From positions 1,426,001-1,490,000 of the forward strand of contig CAVVLN010000004.1 in the NCBI GenBank assembly GCA_963749145.1: a stretch of DNA of 64,000 bases, read 5' to 3'. Both the position numbers and the translations under genes were made by a program. This DNA is from JASHPR01 sp963749145 (GTDB taxonomy: Bacteria; Actinomycetota; Actinomycetes; Streptosporangiales; Streptosporangiaceae). Below, piece by piece: positions 1-7,464 of the stretch. A model generated the notes under the pieces. The model was not told the origin of the DNA. It made no database searches and saw only the letters and a list, made by a program, of their open reading frames with translations. The first letter of the stretch is position 1. The number at the start of each line of letters is the position of its first letter.

Positions 1-1170
1 GCCGCGGCCTCCAAGACCGCGGACCATCAGCGGCTGGTCAACCAGCGCTTCCACGACCGGGCCCGGCGCTGGGAGGAGGTCTACCAGCGCGACGACCTGT
101 TCAGCGTGATCCATCAGGACCGCCAGGCCCGCGCCCTGGACTGGATCGACGGGCTCGGCCTGCCGCCGCGGTCGCCGGTCCTCGAGGTCGGCCCGGGCGC
201 CGGCTTCATGACCGTGGCGCTGGCCCAGCGCCAGTTCGCCGTGCACGCCGCGGACACCACGCCTCGGCTGCTCGACATCGCACGCCAGCGGGTCGCGGCG
301 GCCGGGCTGGAGTCCCGGGTTCGCCTGCTGCTGGCCGACGCGTATCACCTGCCGTTCGCGGACCGGGAGTTCGCGCTGGTAGTCGCCCTCGGCGTGGTGC
401 CGTGGCTACGCTCGGCGCCGGTCGCGGTCGCGGAGATGGCGCGCGTGCTGCGGCCGGGCGGGTACCTGGTCCTGAACGCCGACAACTCCGGCCGGCTCGC
501 CCTGCTGCTCGACCCGCGGCACAACCCGGCCCTGGCGCCGGCCCGGCTGGCCGCCAAGTCGCTGCTCCACTCCACGGGGGTGCTCCGGCCCGCGGATCAG
601 GCCAGGGTCACCGCGCACCGGCTGGCCGAATTCGACGCGCTCCTGAGCCGCTCCGGCCTGGAGTTGCTGAAGCGCTCCACATTCGGCTTCGGCCCGTTCA
701 CGATGTTCGGCCTGCCCGTGACGTCGGGGCGGCTCGGCATCAGGCTGAACACAAGCCTGCAGCGCCTGGCCGACCAGGGCGTTCCCGGGTTCCGGTCGGC
801 GGGCGCCCAGTACCTCGTGCTGGCCCGTGCGCCGCTGGGGGCCGGCCAGCCGGTGGCGGCCGCGGAAGCAGTTGCGGCGGCCGGGGCCGGGGCCGGGTCT
901 GGGGCCGGGTCTGGGACCGGGGCCGGGGCCGGCGAGAGCGTGGCGGCCGGGACGGCTTCCCGCGAGGGCGTGCCGACGGGGACGACTTCCCGCGAGGGCC
1001 TTGCTTCCGGCGCCGGGACGGCTTCCCCCGAGAGCGCGCCGGCGGGCGCAGCTTCCCCCGAGGGCCCGGCTTCCGGCGCCGGCGCCGGCCCGGCTTCCGG
1101 CGAGGGCGCCTCGGCCGGCCCGGCTTCCCGCGAGGGCGCGCCGGCCGGAGATGCGGCCTCCTCCTCCTAG
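1..1170 (+). CDS. SAM-dependent methyltransferase, class I (5' end cut off by window)
   Basis: Probable class I S-adenosylmethionine methyltransferase of unknown substrate. The frame is open to the window edge, and codons before the first internal GTG (position 106) read as family-like sequence (FHDRARRWEEVYQRDDL), so the true start lies upstream. Motif I is VLEVGPGAGFMTVALAQ, followed by a HAADTT stretch (motif II region) and LLADAYHLPFADREFALV with ALGVVPW; ARVLRPGGYLVLNAD is the usual post-fold strand. From about residue 240 of the visible part the protein turns into an Ala/Gly/Ser-rich tail with degenerate repeats (ASREG, ASPEG), which I take as an unstructured, repeat-expanded C-terminus. 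A TetR-type regulator follows 60 bases downstream on the same strand. The fold call is secure; the substrate is unknown. Confidence 0.8.
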   Translation, partial: AAASKTADHQRLVNQRFHDRARRWEEVYQRDDLFSVIHQDRQARALDWIDGLGLPPRSPVLEVGPGAGFMTVALAQRQFAVHAADTTPRLLDIARQRVAAAGLESRVRLLLADAYHLPFADREFALVVALGVVPWLRSAPVAVAEMARVLRPGGYLVLNADNSGRLALLLDPRHNPALAPARLAAKSLLHSTGVLRPADQARVTAHRLAEFDALLSRSGLELLKRSTFGFGPFTMFGLPVTSGRLGIRLNTSLQRLADQGVPGFRSAGAQYLVLARAPLGAGQPVAAAEAVAAAGAGAGSGAGSGTGAGAGESVAAGTASREGVPTGTTSREGLASGAGTASPESAPAGAASPEGPASGAGAGPASGEGASAGPASREGAPAGDAASSS

Positions 1171-1218
1171 ACCGGGCCGACCGGCGGGATCCGGCGCGCG
1201 AGGATCGGCCACACTGGG

Positions 1219-1230
1219 TACGTTTGCCCT
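1219..1230 (+). promoter_or_regulatory. Possible -10 box of a leaderless tetR transcript
   Basis: TACGTT (1219-1224) matches the actinobacterial TANNNT -10 pattern and sits six bases before the ATG of the TetR gene, with no SD sequence between them. Transcription would then start at or next to the start codon. No clear -35 box is seen. Confidence 0.35.
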
Positions 1231-1884
1231 ATGCAGCTGACGCGTGAGCGGATTATCACAACCGCCGTCGAGCTGATCGAGCGGGAAGGGGTAGAAGCCG
1301 TCTCGATGCGCCGCATCGCGGCCGAGCTCGGTTGCGGGGTCATGTCGCTATATGACCACGTCCCCAGCAAGGCGGTACTGCTCGACGGGGTGGCCGAGCG
1401 GGTCATGTCCGGCATCGATGACGGTGCCTTCCCCGGGGCCGGCTGGGAGGACCAGCTACGCGCCCAGGCCCGCGCGTTCCGGCAGGCCGCCCGCGCCTAC
1501 CCGCGGTGCACGATGGTAGTGGTGAGCCGCCCGGTCGACTCCGAGGCCACGCTGCGGCTCATGGAGCACGCGCTAACGACACTGCGCGAGGCGGGCCTCG
1601 GCGGCGAGGACGCGGTCCGAGTGCTGCGCGCGTTCGTCGCCTACGCTGTCGGCTCGCTGGTGCGCGAGGTGGGCGTGGCGCCCGGCCTCGAGCCTCAGCG
1701 GCCGCTGGGCGTGGACCAGGCGATCAGGGAGGCCGACCGGCCGCTGCTCAGCCCGACCGAATTTCCGCAGGTCACGGGCCTGGCGGCGGAGCTCCTGCAC
1801 CGGGATCACGACGCCGACTTCGAGTTCGGCCTGGACCTGCTGGTCCGCGCGATCGCCGACCTGCGGCCCGCGCGGAAGAGCTGA
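1231..1884 (+). CDS. TetR/AcrR-family transcriptional regulator
   Basis: A 217-residue one-component repressor. Residues 1-50 hold the TetR helix-turn-helix: RERIITTAVELIEREG, then MRRIAAELGCGVMSLYDHV and PSKAVLLDGVAERV, the spacing seen in TetR proteins. The rest is an alpha-helical ligand-binding domain resembling the C-terminal domain of TetR-class regulators of drug efflux. Its 3' end overlaps the 3' end of the convergent MFS transporter gene by 113 bases. Repressor plus MFS exporter is a common resistance pairing, so control of that transporter is a reasonable inference, but the inverted repeat at the transporter start was not found at this gene. The ATG at 1231 is the only sensible start. 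Confidence 0.85.
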   Translation: MQLTRERIITTAVELIEREGVEAVSMRRIAAELGCGVMSLYDHVPSKAVLLDGVAERVMSGIDDGAFPGAGWEDQLRAQARAFRQAARAYPRCTMVVVSRPVDSEATLRLMEHALTTLREAGLGGEDAVRVLRAFVAYAVGSLVREVGVAPGLEPQRPLGVDQAIREADRPLLSPTEFPQVTGLAAELLHRDHDADFEFGLDLLVRAIADLRPARKS

Positions 1885-3190
1885 CCCGAGCCCGCGGGCG
1901 CACCGCCACGGCCCGGCCGCCAGCCGCGATGGCCAGCATGAGCACCACCGGGATGCCGAGCGCCAGCCTCAGGCCGATCAGGCTCGCGCAGCTCCCGATC
2001 AGCACCGGGCCGACGAGCAGGCCCAGGTATCCGGCCCCCGCCACCCGGGCGATTCCGGTACCAGCACGCGCCGTCTCCACGTTGCCGGCCACGGAAAGCA
2101 TCTGCGGGAAGGTGCTGGACAAACCGGCCCCGAACAGGGCGAACCCGACCAGGCCGACGGCCGGGCTCGCGCTGATCAGCGCGAGTGCCAGGCCGGCCGC
2201 GGCGACCAGGCCGCAGCCACTGACCAGCCGGGCCGGGCCGAACCGGGCCGCCAGCCGGTCACCCAGCAGCCGCCCAACGGCCATGGTCACCGAGAACGCC
2301 GCGTACCCGAGGGCCGCGAACGCGGCCGAGGTGCCCAGGTTGTCGCGCAGGTACACCGCGCTCCAGCCGCCCGCGGCACCCTCGCCGAGCAGGCTGCACA
2401 GCGCCAGCAGGCCCAGCACGATGATGCGCAGCGAGGTGCCGTGCCGCCACGCCGCGGCGCCCGGCCGCTCCGATGACGCTGGCCGGCCCTCCGGCGGCCG
2501 GTCGCGGCCCTCCGGCGGCCGGTCGCGGCCCTCCGGCGGCCGGTCGCGGGAGTCCGGCCCGGGCAGCAACCCGCGCCGCGTCACGACCGCGACCCCAGCC
2601 AGGGGCACGCCTACCGCAGCGAATGTCGCGGCCGGGCCCACGCCAGCCCAGGCGAACAGCCCGCCGAGCAGTGCCCCGCCCAGGCCGCCGAAGCTGTAGC
2701 ACGCGTGGAACGAGGTGATCATCGGGCGCTGGTACTCCCGCTCGATGCGTACCGCCTGGGCGTTCATCGAGACGTCCAGCAGGCCGCCCGCCACGCCATA
2801 GGCCAGCAGCGCGGACATCAGCACGGCCAGGCTGCCCGCCAGTCCGAACGCGATCGGCAGCAGCGGGACGGCCACCCCGCTGGCCACGGTCAGCCGCGCG
2901 CTGCCGAACCGGTCGATCAGCCGGTCCGCGACCGCGGCCACGAGCACCAGGCCTACCGGCGCCGCGAGCAGCGCCACCCCGAGCAGCCCGTCGCTGAGCC
3001 CCAGGTGCTGCTTGACCGCGGGGATCCGGGCCAGCCACACCCCGTCCGCCACGCCGAGCGAGGCGAAGTAGCAGAGGGCGGCCAGCCGGGCCCGGCGCAG
3101 GCGGGCGGGCGCGCCGTCACAGGTGATGGCGGCACCGGGGGCGGTCGAGGGTCCGATGTCCCGGACAATACAAGATGGACCACGTGACAT
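1772..3190 (-). CDS. MFS transporter, YbjJ-like
   Basis: Major facilitator superfamily protein of about 472 residues with 12 predicted membrane helices, starting at ALCYFASLGVADGVWLARIP, a beginning typical of YbjJ-like MFS proteins. The central cytoplasmic loop contains three exact heptads RDRPPEG encoded by a 21-base tandem repeat. The ATG at 3190 is preferred: upstream in-frame sequence is a Pro/Gly-rich shadow of the divergent gene, and no ATG, GTG or TTG follows before the first helix. This start overlaps the start of threonine synthase by 16 bases on the opposite strand, an unusual head-to-head overlap. The C-terminus is Arg-rich and runs into the 3' end of the TetR gene. Substrate unknown. 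Confidence 0.8.
   Translation of the reverse strand: MSRGPSCIVRDIGPSTAPGAAITCDGAPARLRRARLAALCYFASLGVADGVWLARIPAVKQHLGLSDGLLGVALLAAPVGLVLVAAVADRLIDRFGSARLTVASGVAVPLLPIAFGLAGSLAVLMSALLAYGVAGGLLDVSMNAQAVRIEREYQRPMITSFHACYSFGGLGGALLGGLFAWAGVGPAATFAAVGVPLAGVAVVTRRGLLPGPDSRDRPPEGRDRPPEGRDRPPEGRPASSERPGAAAWRHGTSLRIIVLGLLALCSLLGEGAAGGWSAVYLRDNLGTSAAFAALGYAAFSVTMAVGRLLGDRLAARFGPARLVSGCGLVAAAGLALALISASPAVGLVGFALFGAGLSSTFPQMLSVAGNVETARAGTGIARVAGAGYLGLLVGPVLIGSCASLIGLRLALGIPVVLMLAIAAGGRAVAVRPRARVSSSARAAGRRSRGPAGPGRTRSRRRDPGAGAPPPGP
2487..2549. repeat. 21-base in-frame tandem repeat (3 copies) in MFS gene
   Basis: Three consecutive exact units of CCCTCCGGCGGCCGGTCGCGG, encoding the heptad RDRPPEG on the minus strand. 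The length is a multiple of three, so copy-number change would keep the reading frame. Confidence 0.9.
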
Positions 3191-3195
3191 CGGAC
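3151..3195. promoter_or_regulatory. Inverted repeat spanning both divergent start codons
   Basis: GTCCGATGTC (3151-3160) and GACATCGGAC (3186-3195) form a perfect 10-base inverted repeat around a 25-base spacer. The thrC-like ATG (3175) lies in the spacer and the MFS ATG (3188-3190) lies in the right arm. A TATTGT box on the minus strand and GACAAT on the plus strand lie in the spacer and could act as -10 elements. This looks like an operator shared by the two genes; the regulator is unknown. Confidence 0.5.
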
Positions 3196-4611
3196 ATCGC
3201 TCGTGACGGCCAGCCGCAGGCCGATGGCCGGTCGGCCCCAGCCCATCCGGCCGCAACCCGCCCGGCCCCAGACCACCCGGCCGCAACCCGCCCGGCCCCA
3301 GACCACTCCGCGCTGAGCTTCCTGGAGTGTTCCCGTTGCTCGGACCGCCACGACCCGGGCCAGATCCAGGGAACCTGCGCCTGCGGCGCGCCGCTGCTGG
3401 CCCGGTACGACCTGGAGCGGACCGGTGCGCTCACCAGCCCGCGCCAGATCGCGATGCGGCCGCCCACCCTATGGCGCTATCACGAACTGCTGCCGGTGAG
3501 CTCGGCGCAGGCCGAGGTCGGCTTCGGCGAGGGCATGACGCCCCTGTTGCCCATGGGCCGCCTGGGGGCGGAGCTGGGCCTGCCCCGGCTGCTGATGAAG
3601 GACGAGAGCCCGCTGCCCACCGGCTCGTTCAAGGCCCGGGGCGCGGCAGTGGGCGTGTCACGAGCGGCCGAGCTCGGGGCGGCCGGGGTGGCGCTGCCCA
3701 CCAACGGGAACGCCGGCTCGGCCTGGGCGGCCTACGCCGCCCGCGCCGGGCTGCCCTGCCTGGTCGTCATGCCGGCCGACGCCCCGGAGATTACCCGCGC
3801 GGAGTGCGTGGCGGCCGGAGCCCAGACCTACCTGGTCGACGGGCTTATCGGGGACGCGGGACGCCTGGTCCGGTCCGCCGTGGCGGACCGGGCCGGGTAT
3901 CTGGACGCCTCCACGCTCCGAGAGCCGTACCGGCTGGAAGGCAAGAAGACGATCGGGTTCGAGATCGCCGAGCAGCTGGGCTGGCGGGTGCCCGACGTCA
4001 TCATGTTCCCGACCGGCGGCGGGGTCGGCCTGGCCGGCATCTGGAAGGGGCTTCTCGAGCTGCGGCAGCTGGGCTGGATCGGCCAGGCCATGCCGCGCCT
4101 GGTGGCCGTGCAGGCGGCCGGCTGCGCCCCGATCGTGCGCGCGTTCGAGCGGCAGGCCAGCGAGACCGAGCCCTGGCCGGACGCCAGGACCGAGGCGTTC
4201 GGCCTCACGGTGCCCGACCCGCTGGGCGGCTTCCTCGTGCTGAGGGCGGTCACGGCCACGGCCGGGACGGCCGTGGCCGTGACCGACGAGCAGTTGCTGG
4301 CCAGCGAGCAACGGGCTGCGCGGTCCGAGGGGACCTGGATCTGTCCGGAGGGCGCGGCCTGCCTTGCCGCCGCCGGCCGGCTACGCGCCGAGGGCTGGCT
4401 CACGGAAAGCGACGAGGTCGTGGTAGTCAACACCGGCGCTGGCCTGAAGTACCCGCAGACGATGCCCGCCCACCCGCCGCTCCTCCCAGCCGACGCCCGG
4501 ATCCCGCCTGAGTTAAGGTCCCTGGCCCGAAAGCGTGCGCCGAACCTTGATCATCTCCACATTTCACGTGTTCGGCAATCACAAACCGGCCCAAATTGGG
4601 TGATCAAATGA
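3175..4611 (+). CDS. thrC: Threonine synthase (PLP-dependent)
   Basis: Converts O-phosphohomoserine to threonine. After a 46-residue N-terminus with a 10-residue Pro/Ala repeat, the core starts at LSFLECSRC with a CxxC...CxC zinc-ribbon-like segment found in one class of threonine synthases. The PLP lysine is in PLPTGSFKARGA (about residue 150), the asparagine in PTNGNAGSAW, and the phosphate-binding glycine loop is PTGGGVGLAGIW. Length 478 is near normal for this class. The ATG at 3175 has no SD, so the transcript may be leaderless. The last 25 or so residues come from an AT-richer repeat element that supplies the stop codon, so the original C-terminus was probably shorter. Threonine synthase paralogues with other substrates exist, so substrate assignment is probable only. 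Confidence 0.8.
   Translation: MDHVTSDIARDGQPQADGRSAPAHPAATRPAPDHPAATRPAPDHSALSFLECSRCSDRHDPGQIQGTCACGAPLLARYDLERTGALTSPRQIAMRPPTLWRYHELLPVSSAQAEVGFGEGMTPLLPMGRLGAELGLPRLLMKDESPLPTGSFKARGAAVGVSRAAELGAAGVALPTNGNAGSAWAAYAARAGLPCLVVMPADAPEITRAECVAAGAQTYLVDGLIGDAGRLVRSAVADRAGYLDASTLREPYRLEGKKTIGFEIAEQLGWRVPDVIMFPTGGGVGLAGIWKGLLELRQLGWIGQAMPRLVAVQAAGCAPIVRAFERQASETEPWPDARTEAFGLTVPDPLGGFLVLRAVTATAGTAVAVTDEQLLASEQRAARSEGTWICPEGAACLAAAGRLRAEGWLTESDEVVVVNTGAGLKYPQTMPAHPPLLPADARIPPELRSLARKRAPNLDHLHISRVRQSQTGPNWVIK
3234..3306. repeat. 30-base tandem repeat in the N-terminal codons of thrC
   Basis: Just over two copies of a 30-base unit encode PAATRPAPDH twice in a region without recognisable domain. 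It overlaps the upstream side of the divergent MFS gene. Confidence 0.7.
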
Positions 4612-4633
4612 CTCGACGACGTGATAAGTCGCG
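4547..4633. repeat. Diverged tandem element, copy 1 (contains thrC stop)
   Basis: Begins TTGATCAT and ends TAAGTCGCG, with CACAAA and CGG-rich blocks at matching offsets to copy 2 (78 bases between the two boundary motifs here, 79 in copy 2). AT-richer than its surroundings. TTGATCA (4547-4553) and TGATCAA (4601-4607) form an inverted repeat. The thrC stop (4609-4611) lies inside. Confidence 0.6.
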
Positions 4634-4651
4634 TCTGCCCCCACGATCCCC

Positions 4652-4739
4652 TTGATCATCCACTACTTCCCATCCGCTCGGCGTCCCCGAACTACCACAA
4701 ATCGGGCGTGATTATGGCCGGAACGGATAGTAAGTCGCG
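4652..4739. repeat. Diverged tandem element, copy 2
   Basis: Same order of blocks as the element at 4547-4633: TTGATCATC, a CAC/CTTCC block, TCGGC, ACCACAAATCGGG, TGATTA, and TAAGTCGCG at the end. No gene is apparent in it. Confidence 0.6.
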
Positions 4740-4776
4740 AGCCGACAACCTCGGTCAGGCCAGACACCACGACCCG

Positions 4777-4990
4777 GGCCCAGCCGGGCAGTCCGGTCCC
4801 AGCGGGCCGACCCGGGCCCAGCCGGGCCGACCCGAGCCCAGCCGGGCTACCTGGGACCCAGCGGGCCGACCCGGGCCCAGCCGGGATACCCGCGCCTAGC
4901 CAGGGGCTGCCTGAGCCCAGCCGGGCAGTCCGGGCCCAGCGGGCCGACCCGGGCCCAGCCGGGCAGTCCGGGCCCAGCGGGCCCAGCGGG
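4777..4990. repeat. GC-rich tandem repeat between convergent thrC and ilvE
   Basis: Repeated GGGCCCAGCCGGGCAGTCC and GGGCCCAGCGGGCCGACCC modules fill this stretch. Together with the two AT-richer elements it makes up the whole gap 4612-5033; I see no gene or RNA here. ORFs crossing it are repeat artefacts. Confidence 0.8.
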
Positions 4991-5033
4991 GCAGTGACCG
5001 GGGTTCGGAGGTCTCGGGGTCGGCGACCGGGAC

Positions 5034-6149
5034 TTAGATGATCTTGTGAATCCAGCCGTGCGGGTCGGCGAGGTTCCCGTACTGGATGCCGAGCAGTTCC
5101 TCGCGCAGCCGCATGGAGACCGGGCCGGGGGTGCCGTCGCCGACTGTCCAGCCGCCGTCCGATCCCTTGATCGTGCCGACCGGGGTGACGACTGCTGCGG
5201 TGCCGCAAGCGAACACCTCGGTGATCTCACCGGACGCGCACCCGTCGCGCCACTCATCGACGGAGATCTTGCCCTCCGTCGCCGGGATGCCCAGCTCGGG
5301 GGCGAGCATCAGCAGCGCGTCCCTGGTGATGCCCGGCAGCAGCGTCCCGGTCAGCGCCGGGGTCATGATCCGCGCGTCGGACCCGGAGCCGTAGACGAAG
5401 AACAGGTTCATCCCGCCCATCTCCTCGACCCAGCGGTGGTCGGCGGCGTCCAGCCAGACCACCTGGTCGCAGCCGTTGTCGAGAGCTTGCAGCTGCCCGG
5501 CAAACGCCGCTGCGTAGTTCCCGCCGGTCTTGGCCGCGCCGGTGCCGCCCGGCGCCGCCCGCGTGTACTCGCGCGAGAGCCACACCGACACCGGCCGCAG
5601 GCCGCCCGAGAAGTACGACCCGGCCGGCGACGCGATGAGCGCGAACAGGCACGCCGGCGACGGCTTGTTGACGCCCAGGCCCCGGTGGGTCGCGATCATG
5701 AACGGTCGCAGGTAGAGGCTGTGACCCTCCTGGGTGGGAACCCATTCACGGTCCTGGGTGACCAGCAGCTCGATCGCGCGAACGAACGCGGACTCGGGAA
5801 GCTGCGGCATCGCCATCCTGGCCGCCGATCGGTTGAACCGGGCCGCGTTGGCCTGTGGCCGGAAGGCCACGATGGGCCCGCTCGCCTGTCGGTACGCCTT
5901 GAGCCCCTCGAAGATCTCTTGCGCGTAGTGAAACACCTGGGTGGCCGGGTCGAGCGTCAGCGGGCCGTAGGCCGTCACCTCGGCGTCGTGCCAGCCGCGA
6001 TCGGCTGCCCAGCGGATCATCACCATGTGGTCGGTGAAGATCTGGCCGAATCCGGGATCTGCCAGCAGCCGTTCGCGCTCCGCGGGCGGTACCGGGTCGC
6101 CGGCGGGACGCAGCGTGAAGACGATCTCGCTGTTCGTGCTGGCAGTCAT
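5034..6149 (-). CDS. ilvE: Branched-chain amino acid aminotransferase
   Basis: Class IV PLP aminotransferase that transfers the amino group between glutamate and the keto acids of Leu, Ile and Val, 371 residues. Family features in order: DHMVMIRWAADRGWHDAEV, HYAQEIFEGLKAYR, FNRSAARMAMPQLPE, YLRPFMIAT, the PLP lysine in GAAKTGGNYAA, WLDAADHRWVEEMGGMN and the phosphate loop TEVFACGTAAVVTPVG. The ATG at 6149 is chosen because GAGAGGGG lies eight bases upstream; a start six codons earlier lacks this. It is the last of three biosynthetic genes in the order serA, leuB, ilvE, 218 bases after leuB. This pairing with leuB fits leucine synthesis. Confidence 0.95.
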   Translation of the reverse strand: MTASTNSEIVFTLRPAGDPVPPAERERLLADPGFGQIFTDHMVMIRWAADRGWHDAEVTAYGPLTLDPATQVFHYAQEIFEGLKAYRQASGPIVAFRPQANAARFNRSAARMAMPQLPESAFVRAIELLVTQDREWVPTQEGHSLYLRPFMIATHRGLGVNKPSPACLFALIASPAGSYFSGGLRPVSVWLSREYTRAAPGGTGAAKTGGNYAAAFAGQLQALDNGCDQVVWLDAADHRWVEEMGGMNLFFVYGSGSDARIMTPALTGTLLPGITRDALLMLAPELGIPATEGKISVDEWRDGCASGEITEVFACGTAAVVTPVGTIKGSDGGWTVGDGTPGPVSMRLREELLGIQYGNLADPHGWIHKII

Positions 6150-6367
6150 CCTGTTTTCCCCTCTCACCGGGTCGGCGCCGTTGCCGGCCCGCGTCTGGCA
6201 CGTCCCGTGGCGTGCCGCTGATCTCGACGCTGATTACTAGCCCAGGATTCGCAGCTTAGTGCACCACCGCGCCCGCGCACCGGGGCGCGGACGGCCGCCC
6301 CGCCACGCGCGGACGGCCGGCAACTCAGCCACGCGGACGGCCGGCCCGCTACGCCCGGACCCGGACG

Positions 6368-7420
6368 CTAGCCGGCTACTCGCTCGGCGATATCGTCGCC
6401 GATCTCCTGGGTGGACCTGGCCGCCCACGCGCCCTGCCGGTCCACCAGGTCCTCGGCGACCGCCTGCTCGATCCGCGCCGCGGCAGCGGTGAGCCCGATG
6501 TGCTCGCACAGCATCGCCGCGGACAGGATTGCCGCGGTCGGGTCCGCCTTCTGCTGGCCGGCGATGTCCGGCGCGCTGCCGTGCACGGGCTCGAACGTGC
6601 TCGGCGCGGTCTGCTCCGGGTTGATGCTGGCGCTCGCCGCGAGCCCGATGCCGCCGGCCACCGCTGCCCCGAGCGCGGTCAGGATGTCGCCGAACATGTT
6701 GTCGGTGACGATGACATCGAAGCGGTCCGGCTCGGTGACGAAGTACATCGACGCCGCGTCCATGTGACAGTAGTCGGTGGTCACCTCGGGGAACTCTTTC
6801 GCGAACCCGTCGACGGTGCGCCGCCACAGGTCGCCGGCGTAGGCGAGCACATTCGTCTTGTGCACCAGGGTCAGCTTCCGGCGCGGCCTGGCCGCGGCCC
6901 GCTGCAGCGCGTACCGCGTCACCCGGCCGATGCCGAACGCGGTGTTGATGCTCTCCTGGGTGGCCACCTCGCCGTCGGTGCCCTTCCGCATCACGCCGCC
7001 CGCCTCGATGTAAGGGCCCTCGGTCCCTTCCCGGATCACCAGCATGTCCACCGACTCCGAGCGCAGGCCGGACAGCGGCGAGGCCACCCCGGGGTAGAGC
7101 CGGACCGGGCGCAGGTTGACGTACTGATCGAACTCGAACCGCAGCCGCAGCAGCAGCCCGCGCTCCAGCACCGCGCTCGGGACACTCGGGTCGCCGACGG
7201 CACCGAGCAGGATGGCGTCATGCTCGGAGATCTCGCCGAGCACCGAGGCCGGAAGCGTCTCGCCGGTCCGGAGCCAGCGCTGGGAGCCCAGATCGTAACC
7301 GGTGGTCTCGACCGTGACGTCGGTGGCCGCGGCCCGGAGAACCTTGATCGCCTCCGCGACCACCTCGGGACCGATGCCATCACCGCCGATCACGGCGAGC
7401 CTTAGGGTGCGTGCGGCCAT
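6368..7420 (-). CDS. leuB: 3-isopropylmalate dehydrogenase
   Basis: Oxidative decarboxylation of 3-isopropylmalate to 2-ketoisocaproate with NAD, the third step of leucine synthesis. It has 350 residues, the length of the actinobacterial form. GGDGIGPEVVAEA is the N-terminal nucleotide/substrate loop; LRLRFEFDQYVNLRPVRLYPG carries the substrate-binding arginines; VIREGTEGPYIEAGG and LVHKTNVL follow; MYFVTEPDRFDVIVTDNMFGDILTALGAAVAGGIG carries the metal-binding aspartates; FEPVHGSAPDIAGQ is the adenine loop. An AAGGT sequence precedes the ATG. The gap to serA is 44 bases, so the two are probably co-transcribed. Confidence 0.95.
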   Translation of the reverse strand: MAARTLRLAVIGGDGIGPEVVAEAIKVLRAAATDVTVETTGYDLGSQRWLRTGETLPASVLGEISEHDAILLGAVGDPSVPSAVLERGLLLRLRFEFDQYVNLRPVRLYPGVASPLSGLRSESVDMLVIREGTEGPYIEAGGVMRKGTDGEVATQESINTAFGIGRVTRYALQRAAARPRRKLTLVHKTNVLAYAGDLWRRTVDGFAKEFPEVTTDYCHMDAASMYFVTEPDRFDVIVTDNMFGDILTALGAAVAGGIGLAASASINPEQTAPSTFEPVHGSAPDIAGQQKADPTAAILSAAMLCEHIGLTAAAARIEQAVAEDLVDRQGAWAARSTQEIGDDIAERVAG

Positions 7421-7464
7421 GCGCGTACCTTACTTGTCACTCAGCAGACGGTCACCCAGGTGGC

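Noticed and set aside
4621..4899. ORF of 92 codons after thrC
   Set aside because: Runs from the AT-rich repeat element into the GC-rich tandem repeat; sequence is repeat-derived.
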